12,316 nucleotides of DNA from Flavobacteriaceae bacterium (GTDB lineage: Bacteria; Bacteroidota; Bacteroidia; Flavobacteriales; Flavobacteriaceae). Both the position numbers and the translations under genes were made by a program. Location of the stretch: assembly GCA_002713495.1 (NCBI GenBank), contig PATA01000005.1, positions 52,526 to 64,841 of the forward strand, read 5' to 3'. Below the pieces are notes generated by a model. That model was not told the origin of the DNA. It ran no database searches and was given only the letters and a program-made list of their open reading frames with translations. Positions 1 through 6,825 of the stretch are shown piece after piece (within the stretch, counting starts at the first letter, position 1; each line of letters opens with the position of its first letter).

Positions 1-206
1 TTATCTGGGTGCCATACATGTTTTATTTTATAAAATAAATTTGGTTTAATTAGTTTAATTAGATCTCTAGTTTTAGGATCCGAACCATCATCTGCTACTA
101 GTATTTCAAAATCTCTAAATGTTTGGTTGTTAAAGCCAATAAGGACTTTATTAAGCCATAATTCAGAATTATAGGTTGAAACAATAACCGAAATTGAACA
201 AGACAA
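1..206 (-). CDS. Family 2 glycosyltransferase, N-terminal part (gene runs off the left edge)
   Basis: Only the first 68 residues are visible. They read as the start of a GT-A fold family 2 glycosyltransferase: an SVIVSTYN first strand (residues 6-13), QTF...EILVADDGS around 29-42 with the nucleotide-binding acidic pair, then KHVWHPD at the edge. This matches in layout the second family 2 enzyme at 1284-2093 (SLIISTYN, EIIIAEDGN). No ATG is available: the in-frame stop TAA lies seven codons before SVIVST, and the only usual start codon between is TTG at 206-204. A good -7 promoter box sits about 23 bases upstream. The product probably transfers a nucleotide-sugar residue to a cell-surface glycan or lipooligosaccharide at the inner face of the membrane; donor and acceptor cannot be told from this fragment. 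The gene is divergent from the family 9 glycosyltransferase at 270. Confidence 0.85.
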   Translation of the reverse strand, partial: MSCSISVIVSTYNSELWLNKVLIGFNNQTFRDFEILVADDGSDPKTRDLIKLIKPNLFYKIKHVWHPD

Positions 207-229
207 AACTTTAATTTATATATCAATGA

Positions 230-237
230 CAAAAATA
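230..237 (-). promoter_or_regulatory. Bacteroidota -7 promoter box for the left-edge glycosyltransferase
   Basis: The minus strand reads TATTTTTG, an exact TAnnTTTG match, with the TTG start codon of the left-edge glycosyltransferase 23 bases downstream. No clear TTG-type -33 element is seen at the usual spacing, so the call rests on the -7 box and its position. Confidence 0.5.
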
Positions 238-241
238 AAAC

Positions 242-249
242 TACTTTTG
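242..249 (+). promoter_or_regulatory. Bacteroidota -7 promoter box for the family 9 glycosyltransferase
   Basis: TACTTTTG is an exact TAnnTTTG match, 20 bases before the ATG at 270. The same eight bases precede uvrB. Only four bases separate it from the opposing box at 230-237, so the two polymerase footprints must overlap. No -33 element is obvious. Confidence 0.5.
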
Positions 250-269
250 CTTTAAGTGATAAAATTATA

Positions 270-1310
270 ATGAAAATATTAGTCATTCAACAAAAAATGA
301 TTGGAGATGTTTTAATTAGTAGCATAATTTGCGAAAATATAAAACTATGGAATCCTAAAATTGAAGTTGATTTTTTAGTAAATAGACACACTATTCCTGT
401 TATAGAAAATAACCCACATATAGATAATATTATAATTTTTGAGGATCACAAAAGTGATAGGAGGAGGAATTTTTTAAAATTTTTAAAAATGCATAAAAAT
501 AAAGATTATGATATAATTATAGATGCCTATGGGAAAATAGAAAGTATTATTATAACACTTTTAACAAATGCAAAAATAAAAATTGGATATAAAAAATGGT
601 ATACAAAATGGGTTTATTCAATTTTAATAGATAGAAAATTACGCAAGTCAAAAGCTGAGATTCAATTATCCATATTAAATCGACTAAAATTACTAGAGCC
701 AATAGTTGGAAAAAATTTTAAATTTAAATTAAAGCCTAGAATACATTTAAAGCAGGAGAGAGAAAAAAATATTGATTTAATTTCTATTAAGAAAAAAAAT
801 ATCTTAATAATGATTAGCGTCTTAGGGAGTTCAGTGATCAAGTCATATCCAATTAATAAAATGGCAACCCTTTTAAATTATTTAGTAAAAAAACATCCTG
901 TAAAACTTATATTAAATTACATGCCAGATCAGAGAGATGAAATAATGAATTTTTTAAAAAAAATCAATCCAAAAACAAAAGAAGCTATAATTAAAAACAA
1001 AACGCCCAAAAGTTTGAGAGATTATATATCAACTGTTTCTTATTGTGATGCTATTATAGGAAATGAAGGAGGAGCTATAAACATCGCAAAATCATTAAAT
1101 ATTCCTAGTTTTTCAATTTTTTCACCTCAAATAGATCCCGATGTATGGAATACAGAATGCTCAAAAAATGTATCTGTTCACATAAAAGATTTCAATGATA
1201 AGTTCAAAAATTTCAAACTAAATCAAAATCAAATAATCAGACTTTATGAATCTTTTGATTTTAATTATTTCAAAAAAAACTTATCAACGTTCATTAGAGG
1301 ACTCCAGTAA
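270..1310 (+). CDS. Family 9 (heptosyltransferase-like) glycosyltransferase
   Basis: A 346-residue protein of the ADP-heptose:LPS heptosyltransferase family (GT9, GT-B fold), the usual length for the family. The N-terminus MKILVIQQKMIGDVLISS carries the IGD(V/T)L signature at residues 11-15. The C-terminal domain has a SYPINKMATLL stretch near 207-217, in the place of the family's (K/R)xWPxxxxxxL helix, and IGNEGGAINIAKSLNIP near 265-281, the counterpart of the donor-binding GNDSGxxHxAxALG motif. The typical aspartate and histidine of that motif are replaced here by glutamate and asparagine, so the donor may not be ADP-heptose. It probably adds a sugar to lipopolysaccharide core or another surface glycan on the cytoplasmic side. 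Its last 27 bases overlap the tail of the convergent family 2 gene. No Shine-Dalgarno sequence precedes the ATG. Confidence 0.85.
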   Translation: MKILVIQQKMIGDVLISSIICENIKLWNPKIEVDFLVNRHTIPVIENNPHIDNIIIFEDHKSDRRRNFLKFLKMHKNKDYDIIIDAYGKIESIIITLLTNAKIKIGYKKWYTKWVYSILIDRKLRKSKAEIQLSILNRLKLLEPIVGKNFKFKLKPRIHLKQEREKNIDLISIKKKNILIMISVLGSSVIKSYPINKMATLLNYLVKKHPVKLILNYMPDQRDEIMNFLKKINPKTKEAIIKNKTPKSLRDYISTVSYCDAIIGNEGGAINIAKSLNIPSFSIFSPQIDPDVWNTECSKNVSVHIKDFNDKFKNFKLNQNQIIRLYESFDFNYFKKNLSTFIRGLQ

Positions 1311-2093
1311 TCCATTCTCTACCCTAATTTTTTTTGTTTGAATCGACTCATTTTGTAATAAATTATTTTTTTCAAAATTAGATTTATCTTTTTCATCATG
1401 ATCTAAATGATAAACTATACCGATAAACTTAAGTCTTTTACCTTTCAAGCCGTTATTATGAAATCTAATCATTAAATCTGAGTCTTCTCTACCCCAACCT
1501 CTAAAATCATTATTATATCCATTAACATTTATAAAATCCTTTCTCCAAAAAGAAGTGTTACAACCCCTAAATTTGGGTGAAATTTTATTTTTTAAAGCAA
1601 AGAATTTATTTAAAAAAGGTATTCTTAATTTTCTAAATCTCTTTTTAATATTTGGACTGAAAAAGGAAAAAATTAATCTTTCTTCATTATTATTGGAGCA
1701 CAATAAAAATTTTGAGATATGTTCTTTTTTTATATGAACTCTAGTTCCGAATAAATAACATCCCGGCTTTGCATTAAATAAATGATCTTTGATAAAATAC
1801 TTATCTGGAATGCAATCACCATCGATTTGAATTATATAATCTGATTTTGACAACCTAATTGCCTTATTGAGAATTAATGCTTTTCTGAAGCCACAATCTG
1901 CATGATTAACATGAATAAACTTAGAGGCAATTTTATTCCTCCATGAATCTACTATTTCTTTTGTTTCTATATCATTACCGTCTTCAGCAATTATGATTTC
2001 GTCAGGTAAATAAGTCTGCCTATCAATTGCATCAATAATAATATCAAGTGCTTTAGAATAATTATATGTTGAAATTATTAATGAAACTGTCAT
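1284..2093 (-). CDS. Family 2 glycosyltransferase with galactosyltransferase-type C-terminus
   Basis: Read from ATG at 2093 the protein has 269 residues. The GT-A nucleotide-binding half has VSLIISTYN (3-11), IIIAEDGND (33-41) and the metal-binding IDGD (90-93). The second half has RGCNTSFWR (176-184) and FRGWGREDSDLMIR (197-210), the signature of the Glyco_transf_7C/beta-1,4-galactosyltransferase C-terminal domain, where the acidic pair of WGREDSD acts in acceptor binding or catalysis in relatives. No membrane segment is evident, so it is probably cytoplasmic and builds surface glycan. The open frame extends to a TTG at 2099, but the -7 box at 2110-2103 places transcription start about there, so ATG 2093 is preferred. 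The stop TGA lies inside the convergent family 9 gene. Confidence 0.87.
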   Translation of the reverse strand: MTVSLIISTYNYSKALDIIIDAIDRQTYLPDEIIIAEDGNDIETKEIVDSWRNKIASKFIHVNHADCGFRKALILNKAIRLSKSDYIIQIDGDCIPDKYFIKDHLFNAKPGCYLFGTRVHIKKEHISKFLLCSNNNEERLIFSFFSPNIKKRFRKLRIPFLNKFFALKNKISPKFRGCNTSFWRKDFINVNGYNNDFRGWGREDSDLMIRFHNNGLKGKRLKFIGIVYHLDHDEKDKSNFEKNNLLQNESIQTKKIRVENGLLESSNER

Positions 2094-2102
2094 AATCAAT
2101 TA

Positions 2103-2110
2103 CAAATATA
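2103..2110 (-). promoter_or_regulatory. Bacteroidota -7 promoter box for the 1284-2093 glycosyltransferase
   Basis: The minus strand reads TATATTTG, an exact TAnnTTTG match, ending nine bases before the ATG at 2093. Transcription would then start only a few bases before the start codon, giving a nearly leaderless mRNA, and would exclude the upstream TTG at 2099 as the start. Confidence 0.45.
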
Positions 2111-2150
2111 AATAGAAAACAATGTTTCATAACTTAGCAAAATAAAATAG

Positions 2151-2158
2151 AATTTTTG
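2151..2158 (+). promoter_or_regulatory. Weak candidate -7 box for the tsaC-cca-ctaA operon
   Basis: AATTTTTG matches TAnnTTTG at all fixed positions except the first T. It lies 16 bases before the ATG at 2175, the distance seen at the better sites in this window. An operon promoter is expected here because the upstream gene is divergent. Confidence 0.3.
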
Positions 2159-2174
2159 CAAAATAACTTTACCA

Positions 2175-2735
2175 ATGATTCAGGAAATTAAAAAGGCTGT
2201 AAATGTTTTAAATAGTGGTGGTGTAATTTTATATCCAACAGATACTGTATGGGGTATAGGATGTGATGCTAGAAATTCAATAGCAATAAATAAAATTTAT
2301 AAAATAAAAAATCGAAAATCAGAAAAAACATTAATTTGTCTTATGGAAGATATTAAAATGCTGAAAAAACATATTTTAAATATTCCAAAAGAAGCTGAGT
2401 TATTAATAAATGGCCCCATTCCTGCAACAATAATTTATGATAATCCAAAAAATATTTCGAAAATTCTTATAGCTGATGATAATACGCTAGCAGTAAGAAT
2501 ACCAGAACATGAATTTTGCAATAAATTATTATCAATTTTCGGAAAACCAATCGTTTCAACTTCAGCAAACTTAAGCGGCCAAGAAACTCCTCTTAGTTTT
2601 TCAGAAATCACAAAGTCTATTTTGGAAGGTGTTGATCATGTTGTAAATTTGCAAAAAGAAAAAAAAGCATTAAACATGCCCTCAAAAATATTCAAAGTTG
2701 GCAGCAATGGAGAAATCTTAACAATTCGAAAATAA
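2175..2735 (+). CDS. tsaC: Threonylcarbamoyl-AMP synthase (Sua5/YciO/YrdC/TsaC family)
   Basis: The 186-residue protein is the single-domain YrdC form, without the extra Sua5 C-terminal domain. This family makes L-threonylcarbamoyl-AMP from threonine, bicarbonate and ATP, the first step of t6A37 modification of ANN-decoding tRNAs in the cytoplasm. Visible motifs are LYPTDTVWGIGCDA (19-32), KIKNRKSEK (43-51, the basic K-R-x-S-x-K nucleotide-binding set), LAVRIP (105-110) and STSANLSG (128-135). A PSKIF segment (169-173) takes the place of the usual PST(I/V)(I/V). ATG 2175 is the first good start after an in-frame TAG at 2148. It is the first gene of a four-gene operon and its TAA is followed directly, in the same frame, by the ATG of the CCA-adding enzyme, so two tRNA-maturation steps are probably co-translated. 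Confidence 0.92.
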   Translation: MIQEIKKAVNVLNSGGVILYPTDTVWGIGCDARNSIAINKIYKIKNRKSEKTLICLMEDIKMLKKHILNIPKEAELLINGPIPATIIYDNPKNISKILIADDNTLAVRIPEHEFCNKLLSIFGKPIVSTSANLSGQETPLSFSEITKSILEGVDHVVNLQKEKKALNMPSKIFKVGSNGEILTIRK

Positions 2736-4163
2736 ATGAAATTGTTAATAAAAGAACCTTTACTTAAATCCGAACTTTTTAAAAAACTAAAAAAAATAAT
2801 TGAAGAAAAAAAAGTTGAATCATATATAATTGGAGGTGCGGTAAGAGATTATTTAATAAATAAAAAACAACCCAAAGATATTGATATTGTATGTGTTGGA
2901 AATGGGATCAAAATTGCCAAAGCTTTAAAAAAAGAATTATCAAATTCAAGCAAGATTCAAATTTTCAAAAATTATGGAACTGCAATGTTTAAGTGGAATG
3001 AAATAGTCCTTGAATTTGTTGGTGCAAGAAAAGAATCATATTCAAAAAATAGTAGAAACCCAAACATTGAAGTTGGTTCGTTAAAGGATGATCAAAATAG
3101 GCGTGATTTTACTGTTAACTCCTTAGCAATAAGCCTTAACTCTTCTAATTATGGAAAACTTCTGGATCCTTTTAATGGTTTGAATGATTTGAAAGAAGGG
3201 ATTTTAAAAACACCACTAGATCCTGACAAAACATTTTCAGATGATCCCTTAAGGATGATGAGAGCAGTAAGGTTTGCTTCACAATTAAACTTTACAATTG
3301 AAAAAAAATCACTAAAGTCAATAATTAAAAATAAAAAAAGAATTGAAATAGTTTCAAACGAAAGAATAGTAGATGAGCTCAATAAAATAATTTTATCTAA
3401 AAAACCTTCAATTGGTTTTATTATTCTAGACAAAACTGGTTTATTAAAATATATTCTTCCCGAAATTGAAAATTTGAAAGGTGTTGATGAAATAGAGGGA
3501 TTCAAACATAAAGATAATTTTTATCATACTCTAGAAGTTCTTGATAACATATCTAAAAAGACTGAAAGTCTTTGGTTAAGATGGGCAGCACTTTTACACG
3601 ATATTGGTAAATCAAAAACAAAAAAACTAATAAATGGAATTGGTTGGACTTTTCATGGTCATGAGTTTATAGGTTCAAAAATGATTTATAATTTATTTAA
3701 AAGACTTAGAATGCCATTAAATGAAAAAATGAAATATGTTCAAAAACTTGTTTTGATGAGTTCACGTCCAATTGTAATTGCCCAGGATTTAGTTACAGAT
3801 GCTGCGGTGAGAAGATTAGTTTTTGATGCTGGTGATCACATAGATGATTTAATATGCTTATGTAAGGCTGATATAACAACTAAGAATCAAAAAAAATTCT
3901 CTGAATATCATAAAAATTTTGAAATTGTAACAAAAAAAATAATTGAAGTTGAAAATAGAGATAAGATTAGAAATTTTCAACCACCAGTTGATGGAGACAT
4001 TATAATGAAGTATTTTAATTTAAAGCCTTGTAAAGAAGTTGGATATATTAAAGAAATTATCAAAGAGTCAATTTTAGAGGGAAAAATTCCAAATGAAAAA
4101 TCTTCTGCACTTGAATTAATGAAAAAGACTGGAAAAAAATTAGGATTAAAAACAGATGAATAA
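2736..4163 (+). CDS. cca: CCA-adding tRNA nucleotidyltransferase with HD domain
   Basis: The 475-residue protein adds or repairs the 3' CCA end of tRNAs using CTP and ATP. The poly(A) polymerase head domain shows YIIGGAVRDYL (30-40), the catalytic DID (48-50), and QNRRDFTVNSLAI (120-132), the template-type RRDFT motif. The RNA-binding helical part shows DPLRMMRAVRFA (170-181) and ERIVDELNKIIL (209-220). The C-terminal half is a metal-dependent HD phosphohydrolase-type domain with H264, H288-D289 in LLHDIGKSK and histidines in FHGHEF (306-311), as in the long bacterial CCA enzymes of this type. The HD metal residues look intact, so 2',3'-cyclic phosphodiesterase or phosphatase activity is possible but not shown. 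It starts immediately after the tsaC stop codon and its end overlaps the start of ctaA by eight bases. Confidence 0.93.
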   Translation: MKLLIKEPLLKSELFKKLKKIIEEKKVESYIIGGAVRDYLINKKQPKDIDIVCVGNGIKIAKALKKELSNSSKIQIFKNYGTAMFKWNEIVLEFVGARKESYSKNSRNPNIEVGSLKDDQNRRDFTVNSLAISLNSSNYGKLLDPFNGLNDLKEGILKTPLDPDKTFSDDPLRMMRAVRFASQLNFTIEKKSLKSIIKNKKRIEIVSNERIVDELNKIILSKKPSIGFIILDKTGLLKYILPEIENLKGVDEIEGFKHKDNFYHTLEVLDNISKKTESLWLRWAALLHDIGKSKTKKLINGIGWTFHGHEFIGSKMIYNLFKRLRMPLNEKMKYVQKLVLMSSRPIVIAQDLVTDAAVRRLVFDAGDHIDDLICLCKADITTKNQKKFSEYHKNFEIVTKKIIEVENRDKIRNFQPPVDGDIIMKYFNLKPCKEVGYIKEIIKESILEGKIPNEKSSALELMKKTGKKLGLKTDE

Positions 4164-5178
4164 AAACTTTTTATTTTTTCTTAAACTCTCATTAATGTTA
4201 ATTTATTTAGTTATTGCAGCAGGAGCTACGGTTAGAGTAACTGGGAGTGGAATGGGTTGTCCAGATTGGCCTAAATGTTTTGGATACATTATTCCACCTA
4301 CAGAAAGAAATCAATTAGAATGGAAACCAAACCATTTTTATAACAAAAATGAAGTTATAATTTTAAATAAATCCTTGAGAGTTGCAATAAATGATTTTAG
4401 ATCACAAAATGAATACAATAAAAGGAATTGGAATCCATATTTAAAACATGACTATTCTGAGTTTAACGTTTATCACACATGGATAGAATTCATTAACAGA
4501 TTAATAGGGGCAATATCTGGTATTGCTGTTTTTGCAATGTTTTGTTTCTCTTTGTTTTTATGGAAAAAAAAGAAAATCCTGGTTATTCTATCATTTTTAG
4601 CTGTTATCTCAATGATCTTTCAAGCTTTGTTGGGAAAAGAAGTGGTTGACTCAAATTTACTTGCTTATAAGATTACAATTCATATGATAATGGCATTTAT
4701 TATTTTGGCAATACTTATTTATATATTATATCTATCAAAAATAAAGCCAATTGATATCCGTTTTAATAATAAAATAATTTATATAATTACATTTGGATTT
4801 TTCTTAACGTTGATACAAATATTTTTAGGAACACAGGTTCGTCAATTTATAGATATTCAAATGAATGAATTTCCAATGCAAAATGAATTATGGCTTAAAT
4901 TTGCACCATTAAAATTTTATTTTCATCGATCTTTCTCATTAATTATTCTAGCAACAAATCTATTTTTATATCATGAATTTAAAAAAATAAAAATCATTCC
5001 ATTTTCACTTAAAATTATTTTAGCAGCTTTATTACTTGAAATTTTTACTGGTGTCTTAATGTATTATTTTGATTTTCCCATATCCACCCAACCAATACAT
5101 CTGCTTTTGGCAACTTTTATTTTCACTGCTCAACTGTATCTTATTCTTCAACTAGTCATTAAAAATGAAATTAAATGA
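4156..5178 (+). CDS. ctaA: Heme A synthase (COX15/CtaA family)
   Basis: A 340-residue membrane enzyme that oxidises the C8 methyl of heme O to the formyl of heme A, the cofactor of aa3-type cytochrome oxidases. About eight hydrophobic segments are visible. Family motifs are GATVRVTGSGMGCPDWPKC (23-41) with the C35/C41 cysteine pair, H107xxxE111xxNR (114-115), H176, H257-R258 and H315, giving the paired heme-ligand histidines and the conserved glutamate. The stretch from about 45 to 106 between the first two membrane spans is a long polar loop that probably lies outside the membrane. The gene overlaps cca by eight bases and the next gene by four (ATGA). Heme O synthase (ctaB) is not in the window. 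Confidence 0.94.
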   Translation: MNKNFLFFLKLSLMLIYLVIAAGATVRVTGSGMGCPDWPKCFGYIIPPTERNQLEWKPNHFYNKNEVIILNKSLRVAINDFRSQNEYNKRNWNPYLKHDYSEFNVYHTWIEFINRLIGAISGIAVFAMFCFSLFLWKKKKILVILSFLAVISMIFQALLGKEVVDSNLLAYKITIHMIMAFIILAILIYILYLSKIKPIDIRFNNKIIYIITFGFFLTLIQIFLGTQVRQFIDIQMNEFPMQNELWLKFAPLKFYFHRSFSLIILATNLFLYHEFKKIKIIPFSLKIILAALLLEIFTGVLMYYFDFPISTQPIHLLLATFIFTAQLYLILQLVIKNEIK

Positions 5179-5645
5179 TATTGAGAATAAGAACAATACT
5201 TGATGTAAATGATGATGTAATCAGAGATATTGAAATTGAAGATGATTCAACATTAGAGGATCTAAACATTTTTATCATTAAATCATATGGCTTTAAAGAA
5301 AAAGAAATGGCATCGTTTTTTAAAACAGATGAAAACTGGAAACAAGGTGAAGAAATGAATTTAATTGAACTTGATGAAAAGAAAAACTTTTCAAAAAAAA
5401 CTTTAAATAGTATTTTAAACAAGAGTAATAAACGTCTTATATTTATATATGATTTTTTAGCACTTTGGACTTTTTTCATAGAAGTAATTGAGTTTACTCA
5501 ACCAATAAAAAATACTAGTTATCCAAATTTGATTTTTTCTAAGGGAAAAATTCCAAAAAAACCTCCAAATAATATCTTTATAAATTCAAAAAAAAAAGAC
5601 CAATCTGAAAATTTTGATGATTTGTCAGATTACGAGTTATATTAA
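5175..5645 (+). CDS. pRiA4b ORF-3/'IS1096 passenger TnpR'-like family protein
   Basis: The 156-residue soluble protein begins MILRIRTILDV..D-V-RDIEIEDD and carries EMASFF..DENW..GEE (44-60), LIFIYDFLALWTFFIE (88-103) and YPNLIFSKGKIPKKPP (116-131), then a charged tail rich in D, E and K. This is the layout of the plasmid pRiA4b ORF-3 family, which databases also label as IS1096 element passenger TnpR. Molecular function is not established. No resolvase catalytic motif or transposon end is visible here, so the label should not be read as a mobile element. It is the last gene of the tsaC-cca-ctaA operon, translationally coupled to ctaA by an ATGA overlap, and its stop codon overlaps that of the convergent gene at 5642. 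Confidence 0.8.
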   Translation: MILRIRTILDVNDDVIRDIEIEDDSTLEDLNIFIIKSYGFKEKEMASFFKTDENWKQGEEMNLIELDEKKNFSKKTLNSILNKSNKRLIFIYDFLALWTFFIEVIEFTQPIKNTSYPNLIFSKGKIPKKPPNNIFINSKKKDQSENFDDLSDYELY

Positions 5646-6706
5646 TTTCTCAAAATAGAAATTGGCTTTATATTTTCATAATTTCTTTTCAAAAAGGACA
5701 ATGAAGCATCCATAATATCACCCATTGAATTACTATTTTTAAACACTTCAAGTTTTGTGAATTTAAAGATTTCCATTTTTAATTTATTTAGATTTTTTTT
5801 ATTCGATATTGGCTTCTCTTTCATTGAAGTTAACAACCTATTAATTTTATTTTCATTACTAATTATTCTTTTAGCAACAATTGACCTTTCCTCGATTTTA
5901 TATTGATCAATGGAATCATGTGTTAATTTATCTTGAATCATTTTAATCAGAGGTTGATTTTCTTTAAAAAACTGTGGCCTATAAACTGAAAATCTACCTT
6001 CGAAACTCTGCTGGTCAAAATCAATAGCTCTAATCCTGTAAATTACCTGATCAAAATCATGAATTGGAACAATTACATAATTATAAGCTCTCATATCGCC
6101 TAATAATCTTATCATGCATCTTTCATTAAATTTTACATACTCCTTAGCTATTTGAGATTTTTGAGGTTCTGAACATTTAGGAAGCATTTGTTTTATAAAA
6201 ATATCACCTGGAATGCCTGAAATATGTTCTTCAACTAGTGTTGTCTCATTAACAAAGAAATTCAAATTATAAGGAGAAAGCATATGCTCAAACTCGAGAC
6301 CAAACACTCTTGATGAATCAGTTTTTTTTATATAAAAATACGTGAAGTTATCATTCAGAATATTTCTCACTTTTATTCTAAATGGCTTAGAATTTCCAAA
6401 GGTACAATAATCAATAGCATCAATATTTAGATATGCTATTGTAGATTCATTTCCATCAGAATGTAAAATAGTATAGATTTTTTTTAAATTAAAATCAATG
6501 TCTTTTAGCTCACTATCTGAATAAAATACTCTAGTCCACAAAGTGTCTTTATCATTATCGTCGTAGACATTTACACTACCCTGAAATCTAAGTAAATCTT
6601 CATAGGATATTGGAACATCAATCCATCTATTAAAATCCATTAAATATTTTTTCAAAATATTTGTTATAGGGTAAAAGGGTTTTTTTTTAGAGATAAGTTT
6701 TTCCAT
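5642..6706 (-). CDS. Conserved-looking unknown protein with a possible kinase-like core
   Basis: A 354-residue protein of a family I do not recognise. No signal peptide or membrane segment is seen. The middle resembles a protein-kinase-like/aminoglycoside phosphotransferase-like core. FTYFYIKK (121-128) could be the strand with the ATP-binding lysine, and GLEFEHML (136-143) a helix C glutamate. TLVEEHISGIPGD (156-168) could be a hinge. RLLGDMRAYNYVI (200-212) has D204 and N209 with the same D-x4-N spacing as the phosphotransferase catalytic loop, and RAIDFDQQSF (226-235) gives a DFD-type metal motif. This is inference from motif order; fold comparison has not been done. The last third is lysine-rich and helical-looking. 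An in-frame TAA directly precedes ATG 6706, fixing the start. It is divergent from uvrB, with no -7 box seen on its side. Confidence 0.75.
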   Translation of the reverse strand: MEKLISKKKPFYPITNILKKYLMDFNRWIDVPISYEDLLRFQGSVNVYDDNDKDTLWTRVFYSDSELKDIDFNLKKIYTILHSDGNESTIAYLNIDAIDYCTFGNSKPFRIKVRNILNDNFTYFYIKKTDSSRVFGLEFEHMLSPYNLNFFVNETTLVEEHISGIPGDIFIKQMLPKCSEPQKSQIAKEYVKFNERCMIRLLGDMRAYNYVIVPIHDFDQVIYRIRAIDFDQQSFEGRFSVYRPQFFKENQPLIKMIQDKLTHDSIDQYKIEERSIVAKRIISNENKINRLLTSMKEKPISNKKNLNKLKMEIFKFTKLEVFKNSNSMGDIMDASLSFLKRNYENIKPISILRN

Positions 6707-6800
6707 TTAAATCTATAACGGTTTTAAAGAAATTTTAACATTAATTAATAACCTAAAATTAGTCAATATAAATCAATGAATAAAAAGTAATAAAAAAATA

Positions 6801-6808
6801 TACTTTTG
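6801..6808 (+). promoter_or_regulatory. Bacteroidota -7 promoter box for uvrB
   Basis: TACTTTTG is an exact TAnnTTTG match, identical to the box before the family 9 glycosyltransferase, and ends 17 bases before the uvrB ATG at 6826. No -33 element is clear. No LexA-like operator was recognised in the leader. Confidence 0.5.
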
Positions 6809-6825
6809 TAATTAAAGATTCTTTG

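Noticed and set aside
98-286. An ATG-started frame of 62 codons on the minus strand
   Set aside because: It overlaps the real glycosyltransferase start in another frame, reads as low-complexity hydrophobic sequence, and crosses the start of the family 9 gene.
3149-3505. A 118-codon open frame antisense to cca
   Set aside because: It lies wholly inside a well-supported gene and reads as the F/I/S-rich complement of an A-rich coding strand, with no motif. Shorter antisense frames inside the other genes were rejected on the same grounds.
5171-5479. A 102-codon antisense frame within the pRiA4b ORF-3-like gene
   Set aside because: The sense frame has family motifs and tight coupling to ctaA; the antisense frame is S/F/K-rich with no recognisable feature.
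5175-5645. Mobile element suggested by the IS1096-passenger family name
   Set aside because: No transposase, terminal inverted repeats or direct repeats are visible around it; the gene is embedded in a housekeeping operon.
6731-6760. Inverted repeat AATTTTA...TAAAATT with a 16-base centre, between the unknown gene and uvrB
   Set aside because: Seven A/T-only pairs in such A/T-rich DNA are expected by chance; no G/C pairs and no link to a known operator such as a LexA site.
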